Shown: positions 53,318-60,808 of the stretch, one piece after another
Layout: each line of letters opens with the position of its first letter
Position numbering within the stretch: position 1 is the stretch's first letter
DNA from: an uncultured Persicobacter sp.
Lineage (GTDB): Bacteria > Bacteroidota > Bacteroidia > Cytophagales > Cyclobacteriaceae
Direction: 5' to 3'
Length of the DNA stretch: 60,808 nt
Assembly (NCBI GenBank): GCA_947498325.1
Contig: CANMKE010000031.1
Location: 1 to 60,808, forward strand
Program-made: the position numbers and the translations under genes
Notes under the pieces: model-generated
Seen by the model: only the letters and a program-made list of their open reading frames with translations
What the model was told of the DNA's origin: nothing
Database searches by the model: none

Positions 53318-54505
53318 ATGAAAAATATACATCAATCCGATAGAATATATTTCACAAATTTAAACGCACTGAGGTTTTTAGCGGCATTCTTAGTCATTAT
53401 CCATCACATTGAGCAGCTCAAAAGTATATTTAGCTTAGATAACTTATGGAACAAAACTTCTTTTTTATCCACATTAGTGCGTTTTGTAGGTCCTCAAGGT
53501 GTAATTTTGTTTTTTGTTCTCAGTGGATTTTTAATCACCAACTTATTATTAGTTGAAGAGGATAAAACAGGAGGGGTAGATGTAAGTAAGTTCTATGTCC
53601 GAAGAGTTTTAAGAATTTGGCCATTATACTTTTTAATTGTGATTCTGGCAGTATTTGTAATTCCTTACATTCAGTATTTTGAGTGGCCTGGGTTTTCTCT
53701 TGAGAGAGTTCAGTCCAATTTATGGGGTAAATTAAGCTTATACCTGTTCTTTTTTGCTAATTTGGTTTTATCGCAGTTTGGAATTATCCCATATGCTTCT
53801 CAGACTTGGTCAGTAGGTACAGAAGAACAATTTTATCTAGTTTGGCCATTAGTGATCCGCTTTGTGAAGAAAAATAGAATGTTACTGTTTGTTAGTGTAT
53901 ATGTGGGATATAACACTATAAAGCTGTTATTACATAGTGGACTGTTAGTTTCCTTACCGCATATTGGTTTGTTCAAATCATTTTGGTCAGGTTTTGCAAT
54001 TGACAATATGGCAATAGGTGCTTTTTTTGCTTATTGTTTATTTAAGGGAGGGAATTTAGCTCAGTTTTGGTTATCCAAGTGGGTGTTACCTTTGTCAATT
54101 TTTCTTTTTGTAGCTTGTTTCTATTTTTCACCACACTTTTTCCACTTAAGAAAAATATATCCTTTTGTGTATGGTATATTAGTCCTCAATTTGGTAGCCA
54201 ATAAAAGTTTAAAAGGCTTATTTGAGATTCAGCCATTTAAGTATTTAGGGAAGATATCATACGGATTGTATATGTACCACCCTATTGCGATCACCATTGC
54301 AATAAAATCTTCTATATTCTTCCCAACCATTACTAATTTATACATATATATTGTGTCTATTACTTTATCCATTTGTGTCGCTAGTTTGTCTTATCACTAC
54401 TTTGAGAGTTGGTTTTTGAAATTCAAAGATAAATTTGCTGTTATTAAAAGTGGGGAACCTATAAAAAATGAAAATACCATTCAACCGACCATATCTTACA
54501 GGTAA
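53318..54505 (+). CDS. acyltransferase 3 family membrane O-acyltransferase
   Basis: This 395-residue protein has about ten helices. The AT3 catalytic His is in LVIIHHIEQL (His near 27-28), followed by GVILFFVLSGFLITNLLL, KFYVRRVLRIWPLYFLIV with the conserved RRxxRIxP, and WSVGTEEQFYLVWPL. Such enzymes O-acetylate (or succinylate) polysaccharide sugars from the cytoplasmic acyl-CoA pool on the periplasmic side. There is no SGNH tail. The 3' end overlaps the aminotransferase by 38 nt. Confidence 0.92.
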   Translation: MKNIHQSDRIYFTNLNALRFLAAFLVIIHHIEQLKSIFSLDNLWNKTSFLSTLVRFVGPQGVILFFVLSGFLITNLLLVEEDKTGGVDVSKFYVRRVLRIWPLYFLIVILAVFVIPYIQYFEWPGFSLERVQSNLWGKLSLYLFFFANLVLSQFGIIPYASQTWSVGTEEQFYLVWPLVIRFVKKNRMLLFVSVYVGYNTIKLLLHSGLLVSLPHIGLFKSFWSGFAIDNMAIGAFFAYCLFKGGNLAQFWLSKWVLPLSIFLFVACFYFSPHFFHLRKIYPFVYGILVLNLVANKSLKGLFEIQPFKYLGKISYGLYMYHPIAITIAIKSSIFFPTITNLYIYIVSITLSICVASLSYHYFESWFLKFKDKFAVIKSGEPIKNENTIQPTISYR

Positions 54506-55598
54506 AGAAGCTCATTACTTGTATCAGGCTGTTTACTCAGGGAAAATCTCTGGAAATGGAAATTATACGCAAAAGTGTCAACAGTTTTTCGAGGCACGTT
54601 ACGGCTTTCGTAAAACCCTTTTGACAACTTCTTGTACCGATGCCTTGGAAATGACAGCTATCTTGATGAATATTCAACCAGGTGACGAGGTCATTGTTCC
54701 TTCCTATACTTTTGTCAGTACAGCAAATGCGTATGTACTTCGTGGGGCAAAGATCGTATTTGCTGATAGTTGTTCTACTAATCCAAATATGGATGTGAAT
54801 ACGGTGAGGGACTTGATCACGGAAAAAACCAAGGCGATAGTTTGTGTTCATTATGCGGGAGTAGCTTGTGATATGGACGCCTTAATGGAACTTGCTTCTA
54901 AGCATAATATTTTTGTTGTCGAAGATGCGGCACAAGCAGTGGATAGTTTTTATAAAGGTAAACCACTTGGTGGTATCGGGCATTTTGGTACATTTTCTTT
55001 TCATGAGACAAAAAATATTATAGCAGGTGAAGGTGGGATGTTAGTGGTTAATGCCGAGCGTTTCGTAAAACGTGCTGAAATTATTTGGGAGAAAGGAACG
55101 AACAGAGCAGCATTCTTTAGGGGTGAGGTTGATAAATACGGATGGGTTGATATGGGCTCTTCCTTTTTACCTTCAGAAATTGTAGCTGCTTTTTTGTTTG
55201 CTCAATTAGAGAATTTAGAAACTATACAAGCTAAACGTGTTTGGAATGGAGAACAGTATAGAAAAAGATTGGCTCCTTTAGCGGAGAATGGTTATTTTGA
55301 ATTACCGCTCGTTGAAGATTATGCTACTGATAATGGACATATGTTTTATATTGTTTGCCGATCATTAGAGGAACGATCTGCATTAATTGATCATTTAAAG
55401 AGCAAAGGGGTTTGGGCTGTTTTTCATTATTTGAGTTTGCATTTAAGCCCATTTTTTAAAGAAAAACATGATGGTCGTGTATTGGCAAATTGTGATCGAT
55501 TTGCCGATAGGTTGTTAAGATTGCCTGCTTTTTATGATTTGAAGGAAGAGGAGATTGAGTTGGTTTGCAATGAAGTGAATGACTTTTTTATGAGGTAG
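54468..55598 (+). CDS. wecE: WecE-like dTDP-4-amino-4,6-dideoxygalactose transaminase
   Basis: This 376-residue PLP-dependent DegT/DnrJ/EryC1 aminotransferase has Lys182 in FSFHETKN as the Schiff-base lysine, the phosphate-holding TTSCTDALEM, VVEDAAQAV and HYAGVACDMDA. The close run of motifs PSYTFVSTANAYVLRGAKIVF and GTNRAAFFRGEVDKYGWVDMGSS matches E. coli WecE, which converts dTDP-4-keto-6-deoxyglucose to dTDP-Fuc4N. The rmlA/rmlB genes needed for the substrate are not in the window. The downstream gap contains a fossil of the wecA-like gene. Confidence 0.9.
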   Translation: MKIPFNRPYLTGKEAHYLYQAVYSGKISGNGNYTQKCQQFFEARYGFRKTLLTTSCTDALEMTAILMNIQPGDEVIVPSYTFVSTANAYVLRGAKIVFADSCSTNPNMDVNTVRDLITEKTKAIVCVHYAGVACDMDALMELASKHNIFVVEDAAQAVDSFYKGKPLGGIGHFGTFSFHETKNIIAGEGGMLVVNAERFVKRAEIIWEKGTNRAAFFRGEVDKYGWVDMGSSFLPSEIVAAFLFAQLENLETIQAKRVWNGEQYRKRLAPLAENGYFELPLVEDYATDNGHMFYIVCRSLEERSALIDHLKSKGVWAVFHYLSLHLSPFFKEKHDGRVLANCDRFADRLLRLPAFYDLKEEEIELVCNEVNDFFMR

Positions 55599-55630
55599 AT
55601 TAAAGATGTCGGTTGTCGCGTAGAAAGGCT

Positions 55631-55705
55631 CCAACCAGCAAAATGTTTGTGAAGAAGTCGGTGGTGAGGTTTCAGCAACGGACAAATATGCGGAAGCGGG
55701 CGTGA
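55631..55705 (+). pseudogene. 75-bp remnant of a second WecA-like gene (3' end)
   Basis: These 75 bp read PTSKMFVKKSVVRFQQRTNM-RKRA-stop, identical to the C-terminus of the WecA-like protein (49575-49649) except Lys to Arg. The DNA differs at 6 positions: one gives the Lys-Arg change together with its neighbours and the others are silent. No similarity continues upstream of 55631, so the rest of the gene is missing. The pair of 75-78 bp direct copies brackets the 49.65-55.63 kb segment. Confidence 0.85.
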
Positions 55706-56100
55706 TTTCCACGGACAGGTAGCCGCAACGCATGCAGTGTGGTATTGTTGGGACGTTGCATGCAACGTCCGTACGGGTTTGGGTATTTTGATAACCATGG
55801 TTGAAACCATGGTCTATCAGCACAAAAACCTGCTAAAGCAGGTTCGCTCCGTACTCCTATTCAAGCAAGACATTTTATAAAATCCGTAGGGTCAAATTAA
55901 GTGCAATACTAACCCATTTTAATGGGTTTTTGTATTGATAGACCATTGCTTTAGCTGTGGGATAATATGATTCGTTTTAATGATCGGGTCGTAGATCGGA
56001 GGCGACGACCAGGATAGTAATTATAATAAAAAATAATCTGTGTTAATCTGTGAAATCTGTGGACAATATTTAATCACTCCAACTTCAATACAATTAATCA
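55706..56100. repeat. repeat-filled gap before the Wzi-like gene
   Basis: A perfect 20-bp palindrome is at 55751-55770. ACCATGGTTGAAACCATGG is at about 55794-55812, AACCTGCTAAAGCAGGTT at about 55828-55845, AACCCATTTTAATGGGTT at about 55911-55928 and CTTTAGCTGTGGG at about 55949-55961. A GGTCGTAGATCGGAGGCGACGACC hairpin is at 55987-56010, and an ATCTGTG string at about 56034-56068. No gene is present. The same set, in the same order, recurs at 57950-58262. Confidence 0.75.
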
Positions 56101-57843
56101 ATGAAAAATACCTACCCATCAGCCAAAACACTCAGCTTTTTGGCTTTTTTTATGCTCTTTTTGGAAGGATACAAGGCCATTGGTCAGCGGGCAAGTGTGC
56201 CACTGAACGATGATTATTACCATTTGATTCAACGGTTTGAAGGGCTTTCGGGCAAGCAGAACCCTCAGCTGCACACAACGGTCTTGCCCTATCGACGAGA
56301 TCTATTGGTGCCGTTTTTACAGTCGTTGGATCAGCGTGCCTTTTCTCGTGTAGATCAGTTCAATTATCAGTATTTGCTGAATGACAGTTGGGAGGCTTCT
56401 TCGGATTCCACCACGGGCAACAGTCAGAAGGCGATTTGGAATACTTTTTTTAAGAAGCAGTCCGATTTTCTGATGGTCAATACGCCTCGATTTGATGTGC
56501 ATGTTAACCCCGTGATTTATTTCGCAGGAGGGGTGGAACGCAGGGGGCAGGTTGCCGAAGGCGGTAGCAATAGCCAAACCTTGTTTCAGAATACCCGGGG
56601 CGTGGAAGTTCGGGGACAGATTGGTCAGAAGGTGGGGTTTTATTCTTTTTTGAGTACCACCCAAGCTGTTTTTCCGAGCTATGTTCAAAATCAGTTTGGC
56701 AAATACCGTTCATTGCCTGGCGAAGGTTACGTGAAGGATTTCAAGGAGAACGGTTTCGATTATTTTACCTCTCGTGGTTATTTTACTTTCGATTTTATCC
56801 CTGAAATTAATGTGCGTGCAGGTTATGATCAGGTGAAGGTGGGCGAAGGTTTACGATCGATGATTTTGTCGAATAATGCCAATAGTTATTTATTTGCGCA
56901 GCTAACAACGCAGGTTTGGAAGTTACAATATACCAGTATTTATGCGAAGATGGCGGCATTGCCGTCGGATCAATATTTGGGTAGTGAAACCTACGCAAAA
57001 GGATTTGGCTTTCATCGTTTGGGTTTGAATATCGGGAAGAAAGCGAATATTGGATTGTTTGAGACGGTGAATTTTGGAGGCTATGACAGTTTGTCGAATC
57101 GCCCGTTACCGATGCCATTGGAGTTTTATAATCCGATCATTTTTTTCAGAGGGATGGAGCTGGAGTCAGGTTCTTATTTCGGCAAGATGCAAATTGGTCT
57201 GGATTGGAAGTGGTACCTGACGCCTGGCCTGAAATGGTATGGGCAGTTTGTTTTGGATGAGTTCAACCTTAACATGCTGAAGGAAAACGACGGTTGGTGG
57301 GCGATGAAGTTTGCTGTGCAGTCGGGTTTGGCATGGTACAATGTTGGAGGAGTCAATAATTTGGATTTACAAATTGAAGGGAATCTGGCGCGACCATATA
57401 CCTATAATCACAAGTCGCCCTATTCGGCCATGACGCACTATGGAGCCTCCCTTGCGCACCCGCTCGGTTCTAATTTTTATGAGCTTTTGGCAGTGGTTCG
57501 AGCGCAACCTTTTCCTCGACTCAGCCTTGTTTTTCAGGGGCAATATGCCATTTACGGACAGGATTACCTGAAGGAAGATGGCACAGAAACCAACTTCGGT
57601 AGCGACCCGATGAAGGATTATGACACACGGGAATCGGATACGGGCAACTATATCGGTCAGGGGAATACGACACGACAATTGATGGCGGACATGCGGGCAA
57701 GCTATCAGCTGAAGCACAATCTGTTTATCGACGGGCGTTTGCTGATGCGTCAGGTGCAACCTGAAATGACTACGGCTTATACCGACATCACTACCACCAT
57801 GAGCCTGCGGTGGAATATTGGGTATCGGTCGGATTTTTATTGA
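56101..57843 (+). CDS. Wzi-like capsule assembly outer-membrane protein
   Basis: This 580-residue protein has a signal peptide (about 1-28) followed by a helical N-terminal part with NDDYYHLIQRFEGL (about 36-120). A long beta-rich stretch of alternating aromatic strands follows, with VNPVIYFAGGVE, GVEVRGQIGQKVGFYSFLSTTQ and others, ending in strand-type MSLRWNIGYRSDFY with a C-terminal Tyr. This pattern fits the Wzi outer-membrane barrel that holds capsule or EPS on the surface. Gliding-associated barrel proteins of Bacteroidota look similar, so the assignment is by fold and context. It is bordered on both sides by repeat gaps. Confidence 0.75.
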   Translation: MKNTYPSAKTLSFLAFFMLFLEGYKAIGQRASVPLNDDYYHLIQRFEGLSGKQNPQLHTTVLPYRRDLLVPFLQSLDQRAFSRVDQFNYQYLLNDSWEASSDSTTGNSQKAIWNTFFKKQSDFLMVNTPRFDVHVNPVIYFAGGVERRGQVAEGGSNSQTLFQNTRGVEVRGQIGQKVGFYSFLSTTQAVFPSYVQNQFGKYRSLPGEGYVKDFKENGFDYFTSRGYFTFDFIPEINVRAGYDQVKVGEGLRSMILSNNANSYLFAQLTTQVWKLQYTSIYAKMAALPSDQYLGSETYAKGFGFHRLGLNIGKKANIGLFETVNFGGYDSLSNRPLPMPLEFYNPIIFFRGMELESGSYFGKMQIGLDWKWYLTPGLKWYGQFVLDEFNLNMLKENDGWWAMKFAVQSGLAWYNVGGVNNLDLQIEGNLARPYTYNHKSPYSAMTHYGASLAHPLGSNFYELLAVVRAQPFPRLSLVFQGQYAIYGQDYLKEDGTETNFGSDPMKDYDTRESDTGNYIGQGNTTRQLMADMRASYQLKHNLFIDGRLLMRQVQPEMTTAYTDITTTMSLRWNIGYRSDFY

Positions 57844-58350
57844 TAACCGGTAGCCCCACTGCATGCGGTGGGGAAGTATTGAGAATAAAATTTGAATCCA
57901 CCGCCAAAAATCCGTAATTGCCGTTTTTAAAGAAGAAATGTAATGGTCGGGTCGTAGACAAGAGCCTACGACCAATGTGCATGGATGTATTTCGATAACC
58001 ATGGTTGAAACCATGGCCTATCATCACAAAAACCTGCTAAAGCAGGTTGGTCTTGTTTTTTCAATGGAACACCACAATTAGTTAAAAAAGGTGTTTTATT
58101 CGAGGCGCAGGTTCAACCCATTTCAATGGGTTTTTGTATTGGTAGCCGTTTGCTTTAGCTGTGGGTATTTACATGGTCGGGTCGTAGACAGGAACCTACG
58201 ACCAGTGATTTGCGATATACGATTAACAAAAAAATCTGTGTTAATCTGTGTAATCTGTGGACATATAAAATCATGCAGTATTTAGGGGCTATGCTCCCTA
58301 TTTCAAAAAAATAACACGGGTATTCAACCCAACAAAAACTGAATTTATAG
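57844..58350. repeat. repeat-filled gap before gmd
   Basis: A GGTCGTAGACAAGAGCCTACGACC hairpin is at about 57951-57974. ACCATGGTTGAAACCATGG is at about 57999-58017, AACCTGCTAAAGCAGGTT at about 58031-58048, AACCCATTTCAATGGGTT at about 58114-58131, CTTTAGCTGTGGG at about 58152-58164, a second GGTCGTAG hairpin at about 58180-58203, and an ATCTGTG string at about 58230-58262. No gene is present. Confidence 0.75.
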
Positions 58351-59460
58351 ATGAAAAAGGCTTTAATCACCGGAATTACCGGTCAGGATGGTGCTTATTT
58401 GGCGGAATTGCTTTTGGAAAAAGGCTATGAAGTGCATGGAATCAAGCGCCGTAGTTCTTTGTTCAATACGGATCGTATCGATCACCTGTATCAGGATCCA
58501 CATGAGAAGGGGATTCGTTTCAAATTGCATTATGGGGATTTGACGGATTCCATGAACCTGACGCGGATCATTCAGGAGGTGCAGCCGGATGAGATTTATA
58601 ATCTTGGGGCGATGTCGCACGTGAAGGTGTCTTTTGATACGCCGGAATACACGGCTAATGCGGATGGTATTGGGGTAACGCGTATTTTGGAGGCGATCCG
58701 TTTGTTGGGCTTGGAGAAAAAGACCAAGTTTTATCAGGCATCGACTTCGGAGTTGTATGGCTTGGTGCAGGCGGTGCCACAGAGTGAGACGACGCCATTT
58801 TACCCACGCTCTCCTTATGCGGTGGCGAAATTGTACGGCTATTGGATCACGGTGAACTATCGTGAGGCTTACGATATGTATGCCTGCAACGGGATTTTGT
58901 TCAACCACGAATCTCCTTTGCGTGGCGAGACTTTCGTAACCCGTAAGATTACCCGAGGGGCTTGTAAAATTGCCTTGGGGCTTGAAGAAACCATCTACCT
59001 GGGTAATATGGATGCCAAGCGTGACTGGGGACATGCCAAGGATTATGTGAAGGCGATGTGGTTGATGTTGCAGCAGGAGCAGGCGGATGATTTCGTGGTA
59101 GCAACGGGGATCACGACGACCGTTCGTGATTTTGTGAAGATGTCTTTTGCGGAGTTGGGCGTTGAAGTGGCTTTCTCTGGCGAAGGGGTTGATGAAATCG
59201 GTTCGGTGGTTAAATGTACAGGCGAATATCAGTTGCCGCAAGGTTCGGTGGTTGTTCGTGTGGATCCAAAATATTTCCGTCCGACGGAAGTAGATTTGCT
59301 GATTGGTGACCCTGCCAAAGCGAAAGAGAAATTGGGCTGGGAGCTTGAATATGATTTGCCTGCTTTGGTGAAAGACATGGTTCAGAGTGATATGAATATC
59401 TTCAAGCGTGATAAGTTTTTGATGGAAGGCGGTCATAAAGTCTATACTCAATATGAATAA
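58351..59460 (+). CDS. gmd: GDP-mannose 4,6-dehydratase
   Basis: This 369-residue short-chain dehydrogenase-type enzyme converts GDP-D-mannose to GDP-4-keto-6-deoxymannose. The Rossmann start [30 protein letters not shown], the catalytic STSELYG, and [15 protein letters not shown] (Tyr-x3-Lys) are intact, and [10 protein letters not shown] and [13 protein letters not shown] close the substrate site. The length is normal. It overlaps fcl by 8 nt, so the two enzymes are made together and supply GDP-L-fucose (or related deoxyhexoses). Confidence 0.97.
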   Translation: MKKALITGITGQDGAYLAELLLEKGYEVHGIKRRSSLFNTDRIDHLYQDPHEKGIRFKLHYGDLTDSMNLTRIIQEVQPDEIYNLGAMSHVKVSFDTPEYTANADGIGVTRILEAIRLLGLEKKTKFYQASTSELYGLVQAVPQSETTPFYPRSPYAVAKLYGYWITVNYREAYDMYACNGILFNHESPLRGETFVTRKITRGACKIALGLEETIYLGNMDAKRDWGHAKDYVKAMWLMLQQEQADDFVVATGITTTVRDFVKMSFAELGVEVAFSGEGVDEIGSVVKCTGEYQLPQGSVVVRVDPKYFRPTEVDLLIGDPAKAKEKLGWELEYDLPALVKDMVQSDMNIFKRDKFLMEGGHKVYTQYE

Positions 59461-60385
59461 GGATTCGAAAATATATGTGGCAGGTCACCGTGGAATGGTG
59501 GGCTCGGCGATTGTCCGCAATTTGCAGGCAAAGGGATTTGAAAATATTGTTTTCCGCACTTCCAAAGAGTTGGATCTGCGGGATACGGTAGCGGTAAAAG
59601 CTTTTTTTGAAGCGGAAAAGCCGGATTACGTTTTCTTGGCTGCCGCTAAAGTAGGTGGTATTGTGGCGAATAATACCTACCGTGGTGAATTCATCTATGA
59701 GAACTTGATGATTCAGAATAATGTGATTCATCAGGCGCATTTGGCTGGCGTAGAGAAGTTGATGTTTTTGGGTTCATCCTGTATTTACCCAAAGTTTGCA
59801 GAACAACCGATGCGTGAAGATGCTTTGCTAACCGGAATTTTGGAGCCAACCAATGAACCTTATGCGATTGCAAAAATTGCGGGAATCAAAATGTGTGAAG
59901 CTTATCGTTCACAATATGGTTCGAATTTCATTTCGGTAATGCCAACGAACCTGTATGGTCCGAATGATAATTACGATTTGCAAAATTCTCATGTATTGCC
60001 GGCATTGATCCGTAAATTCCACGAAGCAAAAGTGGAAGGCAAGGACTCGGTGGAAATCTGGGGAACAGGATCGCCGAAGCGTGAGTTTTTGCATGCTGAT
60101 GATTTGGCAGAGGCTTGTGTTTACCTGATGGAAAACTACAATGAGGCATCGTTGGTCAACATCGGAACGGGTGAGGATATTTCGATCAAGGATTTGGCTT
60201 TGTTGGTCAAAGAGACTGTTGGCTTCGAAGGCGAATTGAAATTCGATACTTCCAAACCGGATGGCACTCCTCGCAAGCTGATGGATGTCTCGAAGTTACA
60301 CGCTACGGGCTTCCGACACAAGATCACTTTGGCGGATGGTATTGCTGAAGTTTATAAGGATTTTGTGGGGAATCCTCCGGTTTAA
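59453..60385 (+). CDS. fcl: GDP-L-fucose synthase
   Basis: This 310-residue epimerase-reductase converts GDP-4-keto-6-deoxymannose to GDP-L-fucose with NADPH. Motifs are [17 protein letters not shown] (NADPH loop), [29 protein letters not shown] (catalytic Ser and Cys) and [10 protein letters not shown] (Tyr-x3-Lys). The length matches WcaG/Fcl. It directly follows gmd with an 8-nt overlap. Downstream begins a tandem repeat; no terminator was recognised. Confidence 0.97.
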   Translation: MNKDSKIYVAGHRGMVGSAIVRNLQAKGFENIVFRTSKELDLRDTVAVKAFFEAEKPDYVFLAAAKVGGIVANNTYRGEFIYENLMIQNNVIHQAHLAGVEKLMFLGSSCIYPKFAEQPMREDALLTGILEPTNEPYAIAKIAGIKMCEAYRSQYGSNFISVMPTNLYGPNDNYDLQNSHVLPALIRKFHEAKVEGKDSVEIWGTGSPKREFLHADDLAEACVYLMENYNEASLVNIGTGEDISIKDLALLVKETVGFEGELKFDTSKPDGTPRKLMDVSKLHATGFRHKITLADGIAEVYKDFVGNPPV

Positions 60386-60407
60386 GGGGATCGCATGTAA
60401 TCATATT

Positions 60408-60808
60408 GTAGGGACGTTGCATGCAACGTCCGTACCGATAGGTACAAAATCAAAAACCGTAACATTGAAATTGCTCCTTGTTGCGGTTTTTATATTTCCA
60501 TTCTTTGGGATGTTTGACGGGATTTCATATTGTAGGGACGTTGCATGCAACGTCCGTACCGTAGGTGCAAAACCAAAAACCGTAACATTGAAATTGATCC
60601 TTGTTACGTTTTTTTTATTTCCACTTTTTTGGGATGTTTGACGGGATTTCATATTGTAGTGCCGTTGCATGCAACGTCCGTACCGTAGGTGCAAAATCAA
60701 AAACCGCAACATGGAATTGCTTCTTGTTGCGGTTTTTATATTTCCATTCTTTGAGATGTTTGACGGGATTTCATATTGTAGTGCCGTTGCATGCAACGTC
60801 CGTACCGT
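60408..60808. repeat. tandem array of about 124-bp units, each with the 20-bp palindrome
   Basis: Unit starts (GTAG before the palindrome) are at 60408, 60532, 60656 and 60778, giving periods of 124, 124 and 122 bp. The array runs off the window. Each unit has the palindrome GGACGTTGCATGCAACGTCC (third and fourth copies with TGCC for GGAC), GTACCGTAGGTGCAAAA, a CAAAAACCG...GTTGCGGTTTTT hairpin with a T-run, and TTTGACGGGATTTCATATT. The hairpin resembles a terminator, so the array could end fcl transcription several times over. Confidence 0.9.

Noticed and set aside
58363-59451. A 362-codon minus-strand frame opposite gmd
   Set aside because: It is the antisense shadow of a fully conserved gmd gene, rich in Arg, His and Ile as such shadows are, with no motif of its own.
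60401-60796. A 131-codon minus-strand frame with internal repeats across the tandem array
   Set aside because: Its repetition only mirrors the 124-bp DNA repeat, the 124-bp period is not a multiple of three so units appear in different frames, and palindromes fill it. There is no start signal or domain.

Overview
The window is chromosomal DNA of a Bacteroidota bacterium, most likely of the Cytophagales. This rests on the type IX secretion (T9SS) C-terminal domain of the large surface protein, promoters of the TTG-N20-TAnnTTTR form, a UpxY-like NusG paralogue beside a polysaccharide locus, a GxxExxY protein, a PIDGG-type sorting signal, and housekeeping genes that all read as Bacteroidota versions. 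No plasmid, phage or integrase functions are visible.

Region 1 (1-16.4 kb) is housekeeping. It holds a tRNA-Tyr cut by the window edge, a membrane-anchored MutS-like ATPase, a 2-hydroxyacid dehydrogenase, mgtE and rsmA, pdxA, a lipid and translation cluster (DUF177, rpmF, fabH, efp, accB, accC), a LytS/LytTR two-component pair and a phosphohexomutase. Region 2 (16.4-25.4 kb) holds a phosphatase-like protein that has lost its catalytic Cys, a secreted T9SS adhesin followed 3 nt later by a tiny exosortase-substrate-like protein, and a Wza-like/Wzc-like export pair.

Region 3 (25.4-60.4 kb) is a large exopolysaccharide locus. It starts after a 1.6-kb repeat array and a divergent NusG paralogue. 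Its modules are: wecB and a UDP-sugar dehydrogenase; a 14-kb run of mostly overlapping genes (ABC flippase, glycosyltransferases, an acyltransferase, a Wzy-like polymerase, an exosortase and a small membrane partner); an acetyltransferase, a GxxExxY cassette and a GT2; a WecA-like initiating transferase; a low-GC cassette (GT-C, SMR-like and GtrB-like proteins, GNAT, acyltransferase 3, WecE-like aminotransferase); a Wzi-like outer-membrane protein; and gmd-fcl for GDP-L-fucose.

Proposed working model: the WecA-like enzyme starts lipid-linked chains. The GTs extend them with UDP-, GDP- and dTDP-sugars. The ABC protein flips them, the Wzy-like protein polymerises them, and the Wzc/Wza/Wzi-like proteins export and hold them. 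The exosortase (Cys93/Arg135/His154) in the same operon as the polymerase would process the PIDGG protein encoded beside the adhesin. An 18-bp ops-like motif (14/18 identical) lies just after the predicted promoters of both the adhesin unit and wecB, and may connect both to the NusG paralogue.

Module borders, but hardly any module interiors, are packed with short repeats: a 20-bp palindrome, ATCTGTG strings, a GGTCGTAG hairpin, and miniature elements with GGGGCTGTTGCA ends. A 75-bp duplicate of the wecA 3' end flanks the low-GC cassette, and 51-bp inverted repeats flank the GxxExxY gene. Both suggest that cassettes here are exchanged through repeats.
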